A stretch of DNA of 64,000 nt from Pseudomonas sp. (GCF_017744435.1 NZ_JAGIBG010000005.1:62001-126000); one strand, 5' to 3'; positions 1 to 13,434 are shown, counted from the first letter of the stretch. Program-made: numbers and translations. The notes: a model not told the origin generated them from the letters alone.

Positions 1-1414
1 TGGCCTTATCCACATCGGTCTGCAGAACCATTCCGGTGGTCGCGCCGGCGATCCCCCATCGATTGCCCTGGCTCACCGCATGCGTGAACTGCCGCTGCGA
101 GTCGGCCGCTTGAAAACCGGTACGCCTCCGCGTATCGATGGGCGTTCCGTGGACTTTTCGGTGATGACCGAGCAGCCAGGCGACACGCCGATCCCGGTGA
201 TGTCGTTCATGGGCAATGCCGAGATGCACCCGCGCCAGGTGAGCTGCTGGATTACCCACACCAACGCCCGCACCCACGAGATCATTGCCTCGAACCTCGA
301 CCGTTCGCCGATGTACTCCGGGGTGATCGAAGGTGTCGGTCCGCGCTATTGCCCGTCGATCGAAGACAAGATCCACCGCTTTGCCGACAAGGAAAGCCAC
401 CAGGTGTTCATCGAGCCGGAAGGCCTGACCACCCACGAGCTTTACCCCAACGGTATTTCCACTTCGCTGCCGTTCGACGTGCAGCTGGAGCTGGTGCGCT
501 CGATCCGCGGCATGGAAAACGCCCATATCGTTCGCCCGGGCTACGCCATCGAGTACGATTACTTCGACCCGCGTGACCTGAAGTACAGCCTCGAGACCAA
601 AGTCATCGGTGGTCTGTTCTTCGCCGGCCAGATCAACGGCACCACTGGCTACGAAGAAGCCGGCGCCCAAGGCCTGCTGGCCGGGACCAACGCCGCGCTG
701 CGTGCGCAAGGCCGCGAAAGCTGGTGCCCGCGTCGCGACGAGGCGTACATCGGCGTACTGGTCGACGACCTGATTACCCTGGGTACCCAGGAGCCGTATC
801 GCATGTTCACTTCGCGCGCCGAATACCGGCTGATCCTGCGCGAAGACAACGCCGACCTGCGCCTGACCGAAAAAGGTCGTGAGCTCGGCCTGATCGACGA
901 CGATCGCTGGGCCGCGTTCTGCGCCAAGCGCGACGGCATCGAACGTGAAGAGCAGCGTCTGAAGTCGACCTGGGTGCGCCCGAACACCGAGCAAGGCCAA
1001 GCCATTGTGGATAAGTTCGGCACCCCGCTGGCCCACGAGTACAGCCTGCTCAACCTGCTGGCCCGGCCAGAGATCGACTATGCCGGGCTGATCGAAGCGA
1101 CCGGCGGTGCAGAAATCGATCCACAGGTCGCCGAGCAGGTCGAGATCAAGACCAAGTACGCCGGTTACATCGACCGCCAACAGGACGAGATCGCTCGCCT
1201 GCGCGCCAGCGAAGACACCCGCCTGCCTGTGGATATCGACTACACCACCATTTCCGGGCTGTCGAAGGAAATCCAGGGCAAGCTCGGCCAGACCCGTCCG
1301 GAGACCCTGGGCCAGGCTTCGCGTATCCCCGGCGTTACCCCGGCGGCGATTTCCCTGTTGCTGATTCATCTGAAAAAACGCGGCGCTGGCCGCGAATTGG
1401 AGCAAAGCGCTTGA
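1..1414 (+). CDS. mnmG: tRNA uridine-5-carboxymethylaminomethyl(34) synthase MnmG (5'-truncated)
   Basis: The reading frame is open from base 2 ([17 protein letters not shown]...), so the gene starts left of the window and roughly the first 160 residues, including the Rossmann FAD-binding start, are missing. About 470 residues are visible. They carry MnmG family signatures: [15 protein letters not shown], the [20 protein letters not shown] segment, and [18 protein letters not shown] in the C-terminal half. MnmG works with MnmE in the cytoplasm to build the 5-carboxymethylaminomethyl group on wobble uridine 34 of certain tRNAs, using FAD, NADH and methylene-tetrahydrofolate. Its stop codon overlaps the rsmG start by 4 bases, so the two are translationally coupled. 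Confidence 0.97.
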   Translation, partial: GLIHIGLQNHSGGRAGDPPSIALAHRMRELPLRVGRLKTGTPPRIDGRSVDFSVMTEQPGDTPIPVMSFMGNAEMHPRQVSCWITHTNARTHEIIASNLDRSPMYSGVIEGVGPRYCPSIEDKIHRFADKESHQVFIEPEGLTTHELYPNGISTSLPFDVQLELVRSIRGMENAHIVRPGYAIEYDYFDPRDLKYSLETKVIGGLFFAGQINGTTGYEEAGAQGLLAGTNAALRAQGRESWCPRRDEAYIGVLVDDLITLGTQEPYRMFTSRAEYRLILREDNADLRLTEKGRELGLIDDDRWAAFCAKRDGIEREEQRLKSTWVRPNTEQGQAIVDKFGTPLAHEYSLLNLLARPEIDYAGLIEATGGAEIDPQVAEQVEIKTKYAGYIDRQQDEIARLRASEDTRLPVDIDYTTISGLSKEIQGKLGQTRPETLGQASRIPGVTPAAISLLLIHLKKRGAGRELEQSA

Positions 1415-2061
1415 GTTCCCTGGTCACCCCGCAACACGCCGAAGAGTTGTCCACAGGTGCGCGCCAGCTCGGTGTCGAGCTGAGCGCCGAGCAGCACGAG
1501 AAGCTGCTGGGCTACCTGGCCCTGTTGATCAAATGGAACAAAGCCTACAACCTCACTGCCGTGCGCGATCCGGACGAGATGGTGTCCCGCCATCTGCTCG
1601 ACAGCCTAAGCGTCATGTCGTTTATCCACAGCGAGCGTGACAACTGGCTGGATGTTGGCAGCGGCGGTGGCATGCCCGGCATTCCTTTGGCTATCCTGCA
1701 TCCGCACAAGCAGGTGACGGTGCTGGACGCCAATGGCAAGAAGACGCGCTTCCTGACCCAGGTGAAAATGGAACTGAAACTGGACAACCTCACGGTTATC
1801 CACAGCCGGGTCGAAGCCTTCCAGCCGTCGCTACCGTTCAGCGGAATCATCTCTCGCGCCTTCAGCAGCATGGAGAACTTCACCAACTGGACCCGCCATC
1901 TGGGCGACACCGGGACGCAATGGCTTGCAATGAAGGGGCTGCATCCTGCCGATGAACTGGTAGCATTGCCCGCAGACTTCACAGTGGAAAGCGAGCAGGC
2001 CCTGACCGTTCCAGGTTGCCAGGGCCAGCGCCATCTGCTGATACTGCGCCGCAAGGCTTGA
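1411..2061 (+). CDS. rsmG: 16S rRNA (guanine(527)-N7)-methyltransferase RsmG
   Basis: This is a 216-aa SAM-dependent methyltransferase that modifies G527 of 16S rRNA in the 530 loop. The SAM-binding motif [16 protein letters not shown] is near residues 71-86, preceded by the conserved [26 protein letters not shown] block. The start is a TTG overlapping the mnmG stop (TTGA). I prefer it because homology begins close to it and the overlap fits the operon order mnmG-rsmG-parA-parB. The length matches the family. Confidence 0.95.
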   Translation: MSSLVTPQHAEELSTGARQLGVELSAEQHEKLLGYLALLIKWNKAYNLTAVRDPDEMVSRHLLDSLSVMSFIHSERDNWLDVGSGGGMPGIPLAILHPHKQVTVLDANGKKTRFLTQVKMELKLDNLTVIHSRVEAFQPSLPFSGIISRAFSSMENFTNWTRHLGDTGTQWLAMKGLHPADELVALPADFTVESEQALTVPGCQGQRHLLILRRKA

Positions 2062-2079
2062 CTGGGAACACACGCAACA

Positions 2080-2871
2080 ATGGCTAAGGTATTCGCAATC
2101 GCGAACCAGAAAGGTGGTGTCGGCAAGACCACCACCTGTATCAACCTCGCAGCATCGCTGGCCGCGACCAAGCGTCGTGTGCTGCTGATCGACCTCGATC
2201 CCCAGGGCAACGCGACCATGGGCAGCGGTGTGGACAAACACGAACTCGAGCATTCGGTCTATGACCTGCTGATCGGGGAATGCGACCTTGCCCAGGCCAT
2301 GCACTACTCCGAGCATGGAGCCTACCAGCTGCTGCCTGCCAACCGCGACCTGACCGCCGCGGAAGTGGTGCTGCTGGAAATGCAGGTCAAAGAGAGCCGC
2401 CTGCGCAACGCGCTGGCGCCGATCCGCGAAAACTACGATTTCATCCTCATCGACTGCCCGCCGTCGCTGTCGATGCTGACGCTCAACGCGCTGGTCGCCT
2501 CCGATGGCGTGATCATCCCGATGCAGTGCGAATACTACGCACTGGAAGGTCTCAGCGACCTTGTGGATAACATCAAGCGCATCGCTGCCCGGTTGAACCC
2601 GCAGCTGAAGATCGAAGGCCTGCTGCGGACCATGTACGACCCGCGCCTGAGCCTGAACAACGATGTTTCGGCGCAGCTCAAGGAACACTTCGGCGAGCAA
2701 CTGTACGACACGGTCATTCCGCGCAACATCCGCCTGGCCGAGGCCCCGAGCTTCGGCATGCCGGCGCTGGCCTACGACAAGCAATCGCGTGGCGCACTGG
2801 CCTATCTGGCCCTGGCCGGGGAACTGGTACGCCGTCAACGCCGTCAATCTCGCACTGCACAAACAACTTAA
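2080..2871 (+). CDS. parA: Chromosome partitioning ATPase ParA (Soj)
   Basis: This is a 263-aa ParA/MinD-type ATPase. The deviant Walker A motif KGGVGKTTT lies at residues 11-19, Walker A' around DLDPQGNAT and Walker B around FILIDCPPSL. ParA forms ATP-dependent gradients on the nucleoid that move ParB-parS complexes, segregating origin regions. It lies 18 bp after rsmG and 9 bp before parB, consistent with one operon next to oriC. A perfect DnaA-box sequence sits inside it (2562-2570). Confidence 0.97.
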   Translation: MAKVFAIANQKGGVGKTTTCINLAASLAATKRRVLLIDLDPQGNATMGSGVDKHELEHSVYDLLIGECDLAQAMHYSEHGAYQLLPANRDLTAAEVVLLEMQVKESRLRNALAPIRENYDFILIDCPPSLSMLTLNALVASDGVIIPMQCEYYALEGLSDLVDNIKRIAARLNPQLKIEGLLRTMYDPRLSLNNDVSAQLKEHFGEQLYDTVIPRNIRLAEAPSFGMPALAYDKQSRGALAYLALAGELVRRQRRQSRTAQTT

Positions 2872-2880
2872 GGAATCCGC

Positions 2881-3753
2881 ATGGCCGTTAAGAAACGGGG
2901 TCTCGGACGTGGGTTGGATGCACTGCTCAGTGGTCCTTCCGTCAGCGCGCTCGAAGAGCAGGCTGTGACGATCGACCAGAAAGAACTGCAACACCTGCCC
3001 GTCGAACTGATCCAGCGCGGCAAGTACCAGCCGCGCCGTGACATGGACCCCGAGGCACTGGAAGAACTCGCGCACTCGATTCGCAACCACGGCGTGATGC
3101 AGCCGATCGTGGTCCGCCCGATCGACGGTAGCCGCTACGAGATCATTGCCGGTGAGCGCCGCTGGCGCGCCACCCAGCAGGCCGGTCTCGACACCATCCC
3201 GGCGATGGTGCGCGAAGTGCCGGATGAAGCCGCCATCGCCATGGCGCTGATCGAGAACATTCAGCGCGAGGACCTCAACCCGCTGGAAGAAGCCCTGGCC
3301 CTGCAGCGCCTGCAGCAGGAGTTCGAGCTGACCCAGCAACAGGTGGCCGATGCCGTGGGCAAGTCGCGGGTCACCGTGGCCAACCTGCTGCGCCTGATCT
3401 CGCTGCCCGAGGCGATCAAGACCATGCTCGCCCACGGCGACCTGGAAATGGGCCACGCCCGTGCCTTGCTCGGCCTCGAGGAAGATCGTCAGGAGGAGGG
3501 GGCGCGTCATGTTGTCGCACGTGGCCTCACCGTGCGCCAAACCGAGGCACTGGTCCGTCAGTGGCTCAATGGCAAGCCTGATCCGGTCGAACCGAGCAAA
3601 CCTGATCCGGACATCGCGCGCCTTGAACAGCGGCTCGCAGAGCGCCTGGGCTCTGCCGTGCAGATACGCCACGGCAACAAGGGCAAAGGCCAATTGGTTA
3701 TTCGCTACAACTCGCTTGACGAGTTGCAAGGCGTGCTTGCTCACATCCGCTGA
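2881..3753 (+). CDS. parB: Chromosome partitioning protein ParB (Spo0J)
   Basis: This 290-aa protein is the centromere-binding partner of ParA. The N-terminal CTP-binding region carries the ParB box GERRWRAT around residues 90-97. The helix-turn-helix that reads parS is LTQQQVADAVGKSRVTVANLL, about residues 150-170, and the C-terminal dimerisation domain follows. It binds parS sites near the origin, spreads as a CTP-dependent clamp and recruits ParA and SMC. A parS-like site is present in this window at 32350-32365. The spacing to parA indicates co-transcription. Confidence 0.97.
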   Translation: MAVKKRGLGRGLDALLSGPSVSALEEQAVTIDQKELQHLPVELIQRGKYQPRRDMDPEALEELAHSIRNHGVMQPIVVRPIDGSRYEIIAGERRWRATQQAGLDTIPAMVREVPDEAAIAMALIENIQREDLNPLEEALALQRLQQEFELTQQQVADAVGKSRVTVANLLRLISLPEAIKTMLAHGDLEMGHARALLGLEEDRQEEGARHVVARGLTVRQTEALVRQWLNGKPDPVEPSKPDPDIARLEQRLAERLGSAVQIRHGNKGKGQLVIRYNSLDELQGVLAHIR

Positions 3754-3798
3754 AACAATTCCCGTTGTAGCGCGCAGTCGGAAATCACTACCGAAGAG

Positions 3799-3827
3799 TT
3801 GAATAGGGGTTAATCCACCCCTATACT
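3799..3827 (+). promoter_or_regulatory. Candidate sigma-70 promoter of the atp operon with embedded inverted repeat
   Basis: TTGAAT (3799-3804), a 17-bp spacer and TATACT (3822-3827) form a good sigma-70 match about 76 bp before the atpI start. A perfect 7-bp inverted repeat, ATAGGGG (3803-3809) and CCCCTAT (3818-3824), overlaps the spacer and the -10 box. It could be an operator or an RNA hairpin. The promoter is inferred from sequence only. Confidence 0.6.
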
Positions 3828-3902
3828 CTGCGCGCATTTTGTCGGCACAAATTATGCCAAGTCATAACTGACTTGTTGGTCGACTTCCGAGGAGCAGTTG
3901 TG

Positions 3903-5196
<1,294 letters not shown>

Positions 5197-5216
5197 GACC
5201 GCCTGGCGTGTCTTGT

Positions 5217-5246
5217 AGCCTTCCCCGCTCGTTTGGGGGGAGGGCT
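5217..5246 (+). other. Intercistronic hairpin between atpB and atpE
   Basis: AGCCTTCCCC (5217-5226) can pair with GGGGAGGGCT (5237-5246), giving a 10-bp stem with one G-U pair and a short T-run after it. It precedes atpE, the gene needed in the highest copy number. Its position suggests a role in mRNA processing or stability, or partial termination; that role is inferred. Confidence 0.5.
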
Positions 5247-5324
5247 TTAAAAGTCCGCAAGGGCAGCTGTACCAAACGATTTGTTTTACCGCTTCAACTT
5301 AAAAACCTAACCAATACGACGTAA

Positions 5325-5597
<273 letters not shown>

Positions 5598-5654
5598 TCA
5601 CTCGTAACCACGAGTTGATGGCTGTGATGAATTAAGACCGAGCGAGGTGTTGGC

Positions 5655-6125
5655 GTGAACATTAATGCAACCCTGATTGGCCAATCCGTTGCCTTCCTGA
5701 TTTTTGTACTCTTCTGCATGAAGTACGTATGGCCTCCGGTCATCACTGCTCTGCAAGAGCGTCAAAAGAAGATTGCCGACGGCTTGGACGCTGCCAACCG
5801 CGCAGCTCGCGACCTGGAGCTGGCCCAAGAGAAAGTGGGTCAGCAACTGCGTGAAGCTAAAGCACAGGCAGCCGAAATCATTGAGCAAAGCAAGAAACGC
5901 GCTGCTCAGCTTGTCGAGGAAGCCCGTGATCAGGCCCGCGTCGAAGCTGACCGTGTGAAGGCTCAGGCTCTGGCCGAGATCGAACAGGAACTGAACAGTG
6001 CTAAAGACGCCCTGCGTGCCCAAGTGGGTGCCCTGGCCGTTGGCGGTGCTGAAAAGATCCTTGGCGCCACAATCGATCAAAACGCGCATGCGGAGCTGGT
6101 TAACAAACTGGCCGCTGAAATTTAA
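5655..6125 (+). CDS. atpF: F0F1 ATP synthase subunit b
   Basis: This 156-aa peripheral stalk subunit has one N-terminal membrane helix ([23 protein letters not shown]). A long charged amphipathic coiled coil rich in Ala, Glu, Lys and Gln follows and forms the stator dimer that contacts delta and alpha. The start follows a GAGCGAGGTGTTGGCG leader, and the gene ends 12 bp before atpH. Size and position match the standard operon. Confidence 0.96.
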   Translation: MNINATLIGQSVAFLIFVLFCMKYVWPPVITALQERQKKIADGLDAANRAARDLELAQEKVGQQLREAKAQAAEIIEQSKKRAAQLVEEARDQARVEADRVKAQALAEIEQELNSAKDALRAQVGALAVGGAEKILGATIDQNAHAELVNKLAAEI

Positions 6126-6137
6126 GCGAGGGCGATC

Positions 6138-6674
6138 ATGGCAGAACTGACCACGTTGGCCCGACCTTACGCTAAGGCTGCCTTTGAGCATGCCCAGGCC
6201 CATCAGCAACTGGCCAATTGGTCAGCCATGCTCGGCCTGGCTGCTGCGGTGTCGCAAGACGACACCATGCAGCGCCTGCTCAAGGCCCCGCGACTGACGA
6301 GCGCAGAAAAGGCCGCCACGTTCATTGACGTGTGCGGTGACAAGTTCAATGCACAGGCACAGAATTTCATTCATGTTGCCGCGGAAAACGACCGTCTCCT
6401 GCTTCTGCCGGAGATTGCCGCCCTGTTCGACCTGTACAAGGCCGAGCAAGAGAAATCCGTGGACGTGGAAGTCACCAGTGCCTTCGCGTTGAACCAAGAA
6501 CAGCAAGACAAACTCGCCAAGGTTCTCAGTGCACGGCTAGGCCAGGAAGTTCGCCTGCACGCGTCGGAGGATGCCAGCCTGATTGGCGGCGTCGTCATCC
6601 GCGCTGGTGACCTGGTAATCGATGGCTCTGTTCGCGGCAAGATCGCGAAACTGGCCGAAGCATTGAAATCTTGA
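6138..6674 (+). CDS. atpH: F0F1 ATP synthase subunit delta
   Basis: This is the 178-aa OSCP/delta subunit, which ties the b2 stalk to the top of the alpha3-beta3 hexamer. The N-terminal helical domain begins [19 protein letters not shown], the family signature. The C-terminal part contains the conserved [28 protein letters not shown]. It lies between atpF and atpA with short spacers, and length and order are canonical. Confidence 0.97.
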
Positions 6675-6695
6675 GTTTGAAGGGGCAGCAGAGCA

Positions 6696-8240
6696 ATGCA
6701 GCAACTCAATCCTTCCGAAATTAGTGAAATCATCAAGGGCCGCATCGACAACCTCGATGTGAGCTCCCAAGCCCGTAACGAAGGTACCGTTGTTTCGGTA
6801 TCCGACGGTATCGTGCGGATCCACGGTCTGGCCGACGTCATGTACGGCGAAATGATCGAGTTCCCTGGCAGCGTATTCGGCATGGCCCTGAACCTGGAGC
6901 AAGACTCCGTAGGTGCAGTGATCCTGGGTGCCTATGACACCCTCGCCGAAGGCATGAGCGCCAAGTGCACCGGCCGTATCCTGGAAGTTCCGGTTGGTAA
7001 GGAACTGCTGGGTCGCGTCGTTGACGCACTGGGCAACCCGATCGACGGCAAAGGTCCTCTGGGCAACACTCAGACCGACGCGGTCGAGAAAGTAGCTCCA
7101 GGCGTGATCTGGCGTAAGTCGGTAGACCAGCCTGTACAGACTGGCTACAAGTCCGTCGACGCCATGATCCCTGTCGGCCGTGGCCAGCGCGAGCTGATCA
7201 TCGGTGACCGTCAGATCGGCAAGACCGCCATGGCCATCGACGCCATCATCAACCAGAAAGACTCCGGTATTTTCTGTGTTTATGTTGCTGTCGGCCAGAA
7301 GCGTTCCACCGTTGCCAACATCGTTCGCAAGCTGGAAGAAGCCGGCGCCCTGGCCAACACCATCGTGGTCGTTGCCAGTGCTTCGGAATCCGCCGCACTG
7401 CAGTTCCTGGCGCCATACGCCGGCTGCACCATGGGCGAGTTCTTCCGTGACCGCGGTGAAGACGCCCTGATCGTTTACGATGACCTGTCCAAGCAGGCCG
7501 TTGCCTACCGTCAGATCTCCCTGCTGCTGCGCCGTCCACCAGGACGTGAAGCGTACCCAGGTGACGTGTTCTATCTCCACTCCCGTCTGCTGGAGCGTGC
7601 ATCGCGCGTTTCGGAAGAGTACGTCGAGAAGTTCACCAACGGCGCAGTCACTGGCAAGACCGGTTCCCTGACCGCCCTGCCGATCATCGAAACCCAGGCT
7701 GGCGACGTTTCCGCGTTCGTTCCGACCAACGTGATTTCCATCACCGACGGTCAGATCTTCCTGGAATCGGCCATGTTCAACTCGGGCATCCGCCCTGCAG
7801 TGAACGCCGGTGTTTCGGTATCCCGCGTAGGTGGTGCCGCTCAGACCAAGATCATCAAGAAGCTGTCCGGTGGTATTCGTACCGCTCTGGCTCAGTACCG
7901 TGAACTGGCTGCATTCGCCCAGTTCGCTTCCGATCTGGACGAAGCGACCCGCAAGCAGCTGGAGCATGGTCAGCGCGTAACCGAGCTGATGAAGCAGAAG
8001 CAGTACGCGCCAATGTCCATCGCGGACATGGCCCTGTCGCTGTACGCCGCTGAGCGTGGTTTCCTGACTGACGTAGAAGTCTCCAAGATCGGCAGCTTCG
8101 AGCAAGCACTGATCGCCTTCTTCAACCGTGATCACGCCGAACTGATGGCGAAGATCAACGTGAAGGGTGACTTCAACGACGAAATCGACGCTGGCCTGAA
8201 AGCCGGTATCGAGAAGTTCAAGGCCACCCAGACCTGGTAA
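6696..8240 (+). CDS. atpA: F0F1 ATP synthase subunit alpha
   Basis: This 514-aa non-catalytic nucleotide-binding subunit of F1 has the Walker [11 protein letters not shown] near residues 169-178 and the alpha signature in the [17 protein letters not shown] region. The arginine finger lies in the conserved region around residue 375. Most homologues I recall read GDRQTGKT, so Ile in place of Thr is a mild variant. A GC-rich hairpin follows the stop before atpG. Confidence 0.97.
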   Translation: MQQLNPSEISEIIKGRIDNLDVSSQARNEGTVVSVSDGIVRIHGLADVMYGEMIEFPGSVFGMALNLEQDSVGAVILGAYDTLAEGMSAKCTGRILEVPVGKELLGRVVDALGNPIDGKGPLGNTQTDAVEKVAPGVIWRKSVDQPVQTGYKSVDAMIPVGRGQRELIIGDRQIGKTAMAIDAIINQKDSGIFCVYVAVGQKRSTVANIVRKLEEAGALANTIVVVASASESAALQFLAPYAGCTMGEFFRDRGEDALIVYDDLSKQAVAYRQISLLLRRPPGREAYPGDVFYLHSRLLERASRVSEEYVEKFTNGAVTGKTGSLTALPIIETQAGDVSAFVPTNVISITDGQIFLESAMFNSGIRPAVNAGVSVSRVGGAAQTKIIKKLSGGIRTALAQYRELAAFAQFASDLDEATRKQLEHGQRVTELMKQKQYAPMSIADMALSLYAAERGFLTDVEVSKIGSFEQALIAFFNRDHAELMAKINVKGDFNDEIDAGLKAGIEKFKATQTW

Positions 8241-8246
8241 GCCGCA

Positions 8247-8266
8247 GCGGGGGCTCCGGCCCCCGC
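8247..8266 (+). other. Intercistronic hairpin between atpA and atpG
   Basis: GCGGGGGC (8247-8254) and GCCCCCGC (8259-8266) form a perfect 8-bp GC stem with a TCCG tetraloop. No T-run follows, so it is more likely an mRNA stability or processing element than a terminator. Confidence 0.55.
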
Positions 8267-8288
8267 TTGCTAACCTGATAGGTGATAC

Positions 8289-9149
8289 ATGGCAGGCGCA
8301 AAAGAGATTCGCAGTAAGATTGCGAGCATCAAAAGCACGCAAAAAATTACCAGCGCCATGGAGAAAGTGGCGGTCAGCAAGATGCGCAAGGCACAAATGC
8401 GCATGGCTGCTAGCCGTCCTTACGCGGAGCGTATCCGCCAGGTGATCGGTCATCTGGCCAACGCCAACCCGGAATACCGCCACCCGTTCATGATCGAGCG
8501 CCCTGTAAAGCGCGCCGGTTATATCGTGGTGAGCAGTGACCGTGGTCTGTGCGGTGGCTTGAACACCAACCTGTTCAAGGCCCTGGTCAAGGACATGAAC
8601 GAAAACCGCGAACAGGGCGTTGAAATCGACCTGTGCGTGATCGGCAGCAAGGGTGCGACTTTCTTCCGCATCTTTGGCGGCAACGTCGTAGCCGCGATCA
8701 GCCACCTGGGCGAAGAGCCATCGATCAACGATCTGATCGGCTCCGTCAAAGTGATGCTGGACGCCTACCTGGACGGCCGTATCGATCGCCTCTCGGTGGT
8801 TTCGAACAAGTTCATCAACACCATGACCCAAAAACCGACGGTCGAGCAATTGGTACCGTTGGTGGCAACCCCGGATCAGGATCTCAAGCATCACTGGGAT
8901 TACCTGTACGAACCCGACGCAAAAGAGCTGCTGGACGGCTTGATGGTGCGTTACGTGGAGTCGCAGGTATACCAGGCGGTGGTCGAGAACAACGCTGCTG
9001 AACAAGCGGCCCGGATGATCGCCATGAAGAACGCCACAGACAACGCCGGTGATTTGATCAAAGAGCTGCAGTTGATCTACAACAAGGCGCGTCAGGCTGC
9101 GATCACCCAGGAGATCTCGGAAATCGTCGGCGGCGCTGCCGCGGTTTAA
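8289..9149 (+). CDS. atpG: F0F1 ATP synthase subunit gamma
   Basis: This is the 286-aa central rotor shaft of F1. Both coiled-coil termini are visible: [20 protein letters not shown] at the start, and the C-terminal [29 protein letters not shown] signature. The middle alpha/beta domain contains [18 protein letters not shown]. The gene sits between atpA and atpD as expected and has normal length. Confidence 0.97.
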   Translation: MAGAKEIRSKIASIKSTQKITSAMEKVAVSKMRKAQMRMAASRPYAERIRQVIGHLANANPEYRHPFMIERPVKRAGYIVVSSDRGLCGGLNTNLFKALVKDMNENREQGVEIDLCVIGSKGATFFRIFGGNVVAAISHLGEEPSINDLIGSVKVMLDAYLDGRIDRLSVVSNKFINTMTQKPTVEQLVPLVATPDQDLKHHWDYLYEPDAKELLDGLMVRYVESQVYQAVVENNAAEQAARMIAMKNATDNAGDLIKELQLIYNKARQAAITQEISEIVGGAAAV

Positions 9150-10553
<1,404 letters not shown>

Positions 10554-10558
10554 TCCCG

Positions 10559-10576
10559 GCGCCCCGCAAGGGGCGC
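10559..10576 (+). other. Intercistronic hairpin between atpD and atpC
   Basis: GCGCCCC (10559-10565), loop GCAA, GGGGCGC (10570-10576): a perfect 7-bp stem with a stable GNRA-type loop immediately after atpD. It has no T-run. It is the third hairpin at a gene junction in this operon. Confidence 0.55.
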
Positions 10577-10597
10577 TAATCAGGTTGAGGCAAGCAG

Positions 10598-11017
10598 ATG
10601 GCTATGACAGTCCATTGCGATATCGTCAGCGCGGAAGGAGAAATCTTCTCCGGCCTGGTCGAGATGGTAGTAGCGCACGGCAACCTGGGCGATCTTGGTA
10701 TCGCTCCAGGCCACGCCCCGCTGATCACCAATCTCAAGCCGGGTCCGATCACGCTGACCAAGCAAGGTGGCGATCGTGAGGTGTTCTACATCTCCGGTGG
10801 CTTCCTCGAAGTGCAGCCGAACATGGTCAAGGTTCTTGCCGACACCGTGCAGCGCGCTGCCGACCTGGACGAAGCTCAGGCTCAGGAAGCCCTCAAGGCT
10901 GCTGAGAACGCCCTGAATGCGAAAAGCGCGGACTTCGACTACGGTGCTGCTGCCGCACGCCTGGCCGAGGCTGCAGCTCAGCTGCGTACCGTCCAGCAAA
11001 TGCGCAAAGGCAAGTAA
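10598..11017 (+). CDS. atpC: F0F1 ATP synthase subunit epsilon
   Basis: This 139-aa subunit starts [19 protein letters not shown], the typical epsilon N-terminal beta sandwich. It contains [19 protein letters not shown] and a C-terminal helical hairpin rich in Ala and Glu. It regulates ATP hydrolysis and couples the c-ring to gamma. It is the last gene of the operon and is followed by an intrinsic terminator. Confidence 0.96.
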   Translation: MAMTVHCDIVSAEGEIFSGLVEMVVAHGNLGDLGIAPGHAPLITNLKPGPITLTKQGGDREVFYISGGFLEVQPNMVKVLADTVQRAADLDEAQAQEALKAAENALNAKSADFDYGAAAARLAEAAAQLRTVQQMRKGK

Positions 11018-11054
11018 TCCGGTTTCGGCCGCATTTTTGCGTTGCGATTGAGTT

Positions 11055-11085
11055 AAAGGGTAGCCTCGGCTACCCTTTTTCTTTT
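11055..11085 (+). terminator. Rho-independent terminator of the atp operon
   Basis: The inverted repeat AAAGGGTAG and CTACCCTTT with a CCTCGG loop is followed by a T-rich tract. It lies 38 bp after the atpC stop and before glmU, so it ends the atpI-C transcript. Confidence 0.85.
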
Positions 11086-11138
11086 TCTGAATTCTCCTCT
11101 TCGGTCATCCCTGACCGCCCAGGATTGGTAGCCAGTCA

Positions 11139-12506
11139 ATGTCCCTTGATATCGTTATTCTCGCCGCCGGCCAAGGTACTCGCATGCGTTCGGCGCTGCC
11201 CAAGGTGCTGCACCCGGTAGCCGGCAACTCCATGCTCGGCCACGTTATCCACAGTGCACGCCAGCTTCAGCCCCAAGGCATCCACGTGGTCATCGGCCAC
11301 GGCGCCGAGCGGGTACGTGAGCGCCTGGCAGCCGACGACCTGAATTTCGTCATGCAGGACAAGCAGTTGGGTACCGGCCATGCCGTTGCGCAGGCATTGC
11401 CGGCGATCACCGCCGAAACGGTGCTGGTGCTTTATGGCGATGTACCGCTGATCGAAGTGGAAACCCTGCAGCGCCTGCTGGCCAAGGCCAGCGACAAGCA
11501 GCTGGCCCTGCTCACCGTTACGCTGCAGGACCCGACCGGTTATGGCCGCATCGTGCGTGATGGCGAAGGCCAGGTAACCGCTATCGTCGAGCACAAGGAC
11601 GCCAGCGAAGCACAGAAGGCGATCAAGGAAGGCAACACCGGCATCCTGGCCATGCCGGCCGCGCGCCTGGCCGACTGGATGGGCCGCCTGTCGAACAACA
11701 ATGCTCAGGGCGAGTACTACCTCACGGACGTCATCGCCATGGCGGTGGCCGACGGGCTGGTGGTTGCCACCGAGCAGCCGCACGACCCGATGGAAGTGCA
11801 GGGCGCCAATGACCGTCGCCAGCTGTCGGAACTCGAGCGCCATTACCAGCTGCGCGAAGGCCGCCGGCTGATGGCCCAGGGTGTCACCCTGCGCGACCCT
11901 GCACGCTTCGATGTGCGTGGCGAAGTGACCGTTGGTCGCGACGTGCTGATCGACATCAACGTGATCCTCGAAGGCAAGGTGGTCATCGAGGACGACGTGC
12001 AGATCGGCCCGAACTGCGTGATCAAGGACAGCATCCTGCGCAAGGGCGCGATCATCAAGGCCAACACTCACCTCGACGGTGCGGTTATGGGCGAGGGCAG
12101 CGATGCCGGCCCGTTCGCCCGCCTGCGCCCGGGCAGCGTGCTGGAAGCCAAGGCCCATGTGGGTAACTTCGTCGAACTGAAAAATGCCCACTTGGGTGAA
12201 GGGGCCAAGGCCGGCCACCTGACCTACCTGGGCGATGCCGAGATCGGTGCACGCACCAACATCGGTGCCGGCACCATCACCTGCAACTACGATGGCGCCA
12301 ACAAGTTCAAGACCGTAATGGGTGAGGACGTGTTCATCGGCTCCAACAACTCGCTGGTGGCGCCTGTGGAAATCAAGGCGGGTGCGACTACGGCGGCCGG
12401 TTCGACCATCACTCAGGCCGTCGAAGCCGGTGACCTGGCCGTGGCGCGTGCGCGCCAGCGCAACATCTCGGGCTGGAAGCGGCCGGAGAAGATCAAGAAA
12501 AGCTGA
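11139..12506 (+). CDS. glmU: Bifunctional GlcNAc-1-P uridyltransferase / GlcN-1-P acetyltransferase GlmU
   Basis: This 455-aa enzyme acetylates glucosamine-1-phosphate and then transfers UMP to give UDP-GlcNAc, the precursor of peptidoglycan and LPS. The N-terminal pyrophosphorylase signature [20 protein letters not shown] is at residues 7-26. The C-terminal half is a left-handed beta helix of hexapeptide repeats ([20 protein letters not shown]...). The acetyltransferase active-site region [13 protein letters not shown] and [10 protein letters not shown] are present. A terminator separates it from the glmS regulator gene, although it feeds the same pathway as glmS. Confidence 0.97.
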   Translation: MSLDIVILAAGQGTRMRSALPKVLHPVAGNSMLGHVIHSARQLQPQGIHVVIGHGAERVRERLAADDLNFVMQDKQLGTGHAVAQALPAITAETVLVLYGDVPLIEVETLQRLLAKASDKQLALLTVTLQDPTGYGRIVRDGEGQVTAIVEHKDASEAQKAIKEGNTGILAMPAARLADWMGRLSNNNAQGEYYLTDVIAMAVADGLVVATEQPHDPMEVQGANDRRQLSELERHYQLREGRRLMAQGVTLRDPARFDVRGEVTVGRDVLIDINVILEGKVVIEDDVQIGPNCVIKDSILRKGAIIKANTHLDGAVMGEGSDAGPFARLRPGSVLEAKAHVGNFVELKNAHLGEGAKAGHLTYLGDAEIGARTNIGAGTITCNYDGANKFKTVMGEDVFIGSNNSLVAPVEIKAGATTAAGSTITQAVEAGDLAVARARQRNISGWKRPEKIKKS

Positions 12507-12529
12507 GTTATACACAGCTGCTTCGATCG

Positions 12530-12563
12530 AAAGCCGACTTATGTGAATAAGTCGGCTTTTTTT
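12530..12563 (+). terminator. Rho-independent terminator after glmU
   Basis: A perfect 12-bp stem, AAAGCCGACTTA (12530-12541) and TAAGTCGGCTTT (12548-12559), with a TGTGAA loop is followed by a T-run. It is 24 bp after the glmU stop. Confidence 0.9.
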
Positions 12564-12631
12564 GTGGCTCGGGAAATGTTGTCTACACCTTGACGAAACG
12601 CTCGTCTTAGGTTTTGATTGCAACCATTATC

Positions 12632-12644
12632 TTTCGAATCGAAA
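12632..12644. promoter_or_regulatory. Candidate DeoR-family operator (TTTCG-N3-CGAAA)
   Basis: TTTCG AAT CGAAA is a perfect inverted repeat 12 bp before the DeoR-family start. DeoR/GlpR-type repressors commonly bind TTTCG/CGAAA half-sites. Further CGAAA half-sites flank it, so it may be an autoregulatory operator. Confidence 0.4.
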
Positions 12645-12655
12645 CTTATTAGCCC

Positions 12656-13432
12656 ATGTCGAAACGAAACACCCCCCAACGCCGCCACAACATCCTGGCC
12701 ATGCTCAGTGAGCAGGGCGAGGTGAGCGTGGACGCCTTGGCCAAGCGTTTCGAAACTTCGGAAGTGACCATTCGCAAGGACCTTGCCGCGCTGGAGGCCA
12801 ACGGCCTGCTGCTGCGCCGCTATGGTGGTGCTGTGCCGGTACCGCAGGAGATGCTGGGTGAAGCTGCACAACCCGTCTCTGCCTACAAGAAAGCCATCGC
12901 ACGCGCCGCAGTAGGGCGAATCCGCGAGCATGCACGGATCATCATCGACAGCGGCAGCACCACCGCCGCCATGATCCCGGAACTGGGCCGTCAGCCCGGC
13001 CTGGTGGTGATGACCAACTCGTTGAACGTGGCCCGCGCCATCAGCGAGATCGAGCACGAACCAGTGCTGCTGATGACCGGTGGCACCTGGGACCCGCATT
13101 CGGAGTCGTTCCAGGGTCAGGTCGCCGAGCAGGTACTACGCTCTTACGATTTCGACCAGCTGTTCATCGGTGCCGATGGCATCGACCTGCAGCGCGGCAC
13201 TACCACCTTCAATGAGCTGCTTGGACTGAGCCGAGTGATGGCCGAGGTGGCCCGCGAGGTGATCGTCATGGTCGAGTCCGACAAGGTCGGACGCAAGATC
13301 CCCAATCTCGAACTGCCTTGGGGCAGCGTGCACACCCTTATTACAGACGAACGCCTGCCCACAGCGGCACGCGAACAGATTCAAGCCCGCGGCATCAACC
13401 TGATCTGCGCCGCGATCAGCCAGGAGCAATAA
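12656..13432 (+). CDS. DeoR/GlpR-family transcriptional regulator upstream of glmS
   Basis: This 258-aa repressor-type protein has an N-terminal DeoR winged helix ([25 protein letters not shown], then [20 protein letters not shown], about residues 9-55). The C-terminal sugar-phosphate sensor domain contains [15 protein letters not shown] and [18 protein letters not shown]. It ends 2 bp before glmS, so the two are co-transcribed. That suggests it senses an amino-sugar phosphate and controls glmS or itself. A candidate operator lies just before its start. The ligand is not known from the sequence. Confidence 0.9.
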   Translation: MSKRNTPQRRHNILAMLSEQGEVSVDALAKRFETSEVTIRKDLAALEANGLLLRRYGGAVPVPQEMLGEAAQPVSAYKKAIARAAVGRIREHARIIIDSGSTTAAMIPELGRQPGLVVMTNSLNVARAISEIEHEPVLLMTGGTWDPHSESFQGQVAEQVLRSYDFDQLFIGADGIDLQRGTTTFNELLGLSRVMAEVAREVIVMVESDKVGRKIPNLELPWGSVHTLITDERLPTAAREQIQARGINLICAAISQEQ

Positions 13433-13434
13433 CC

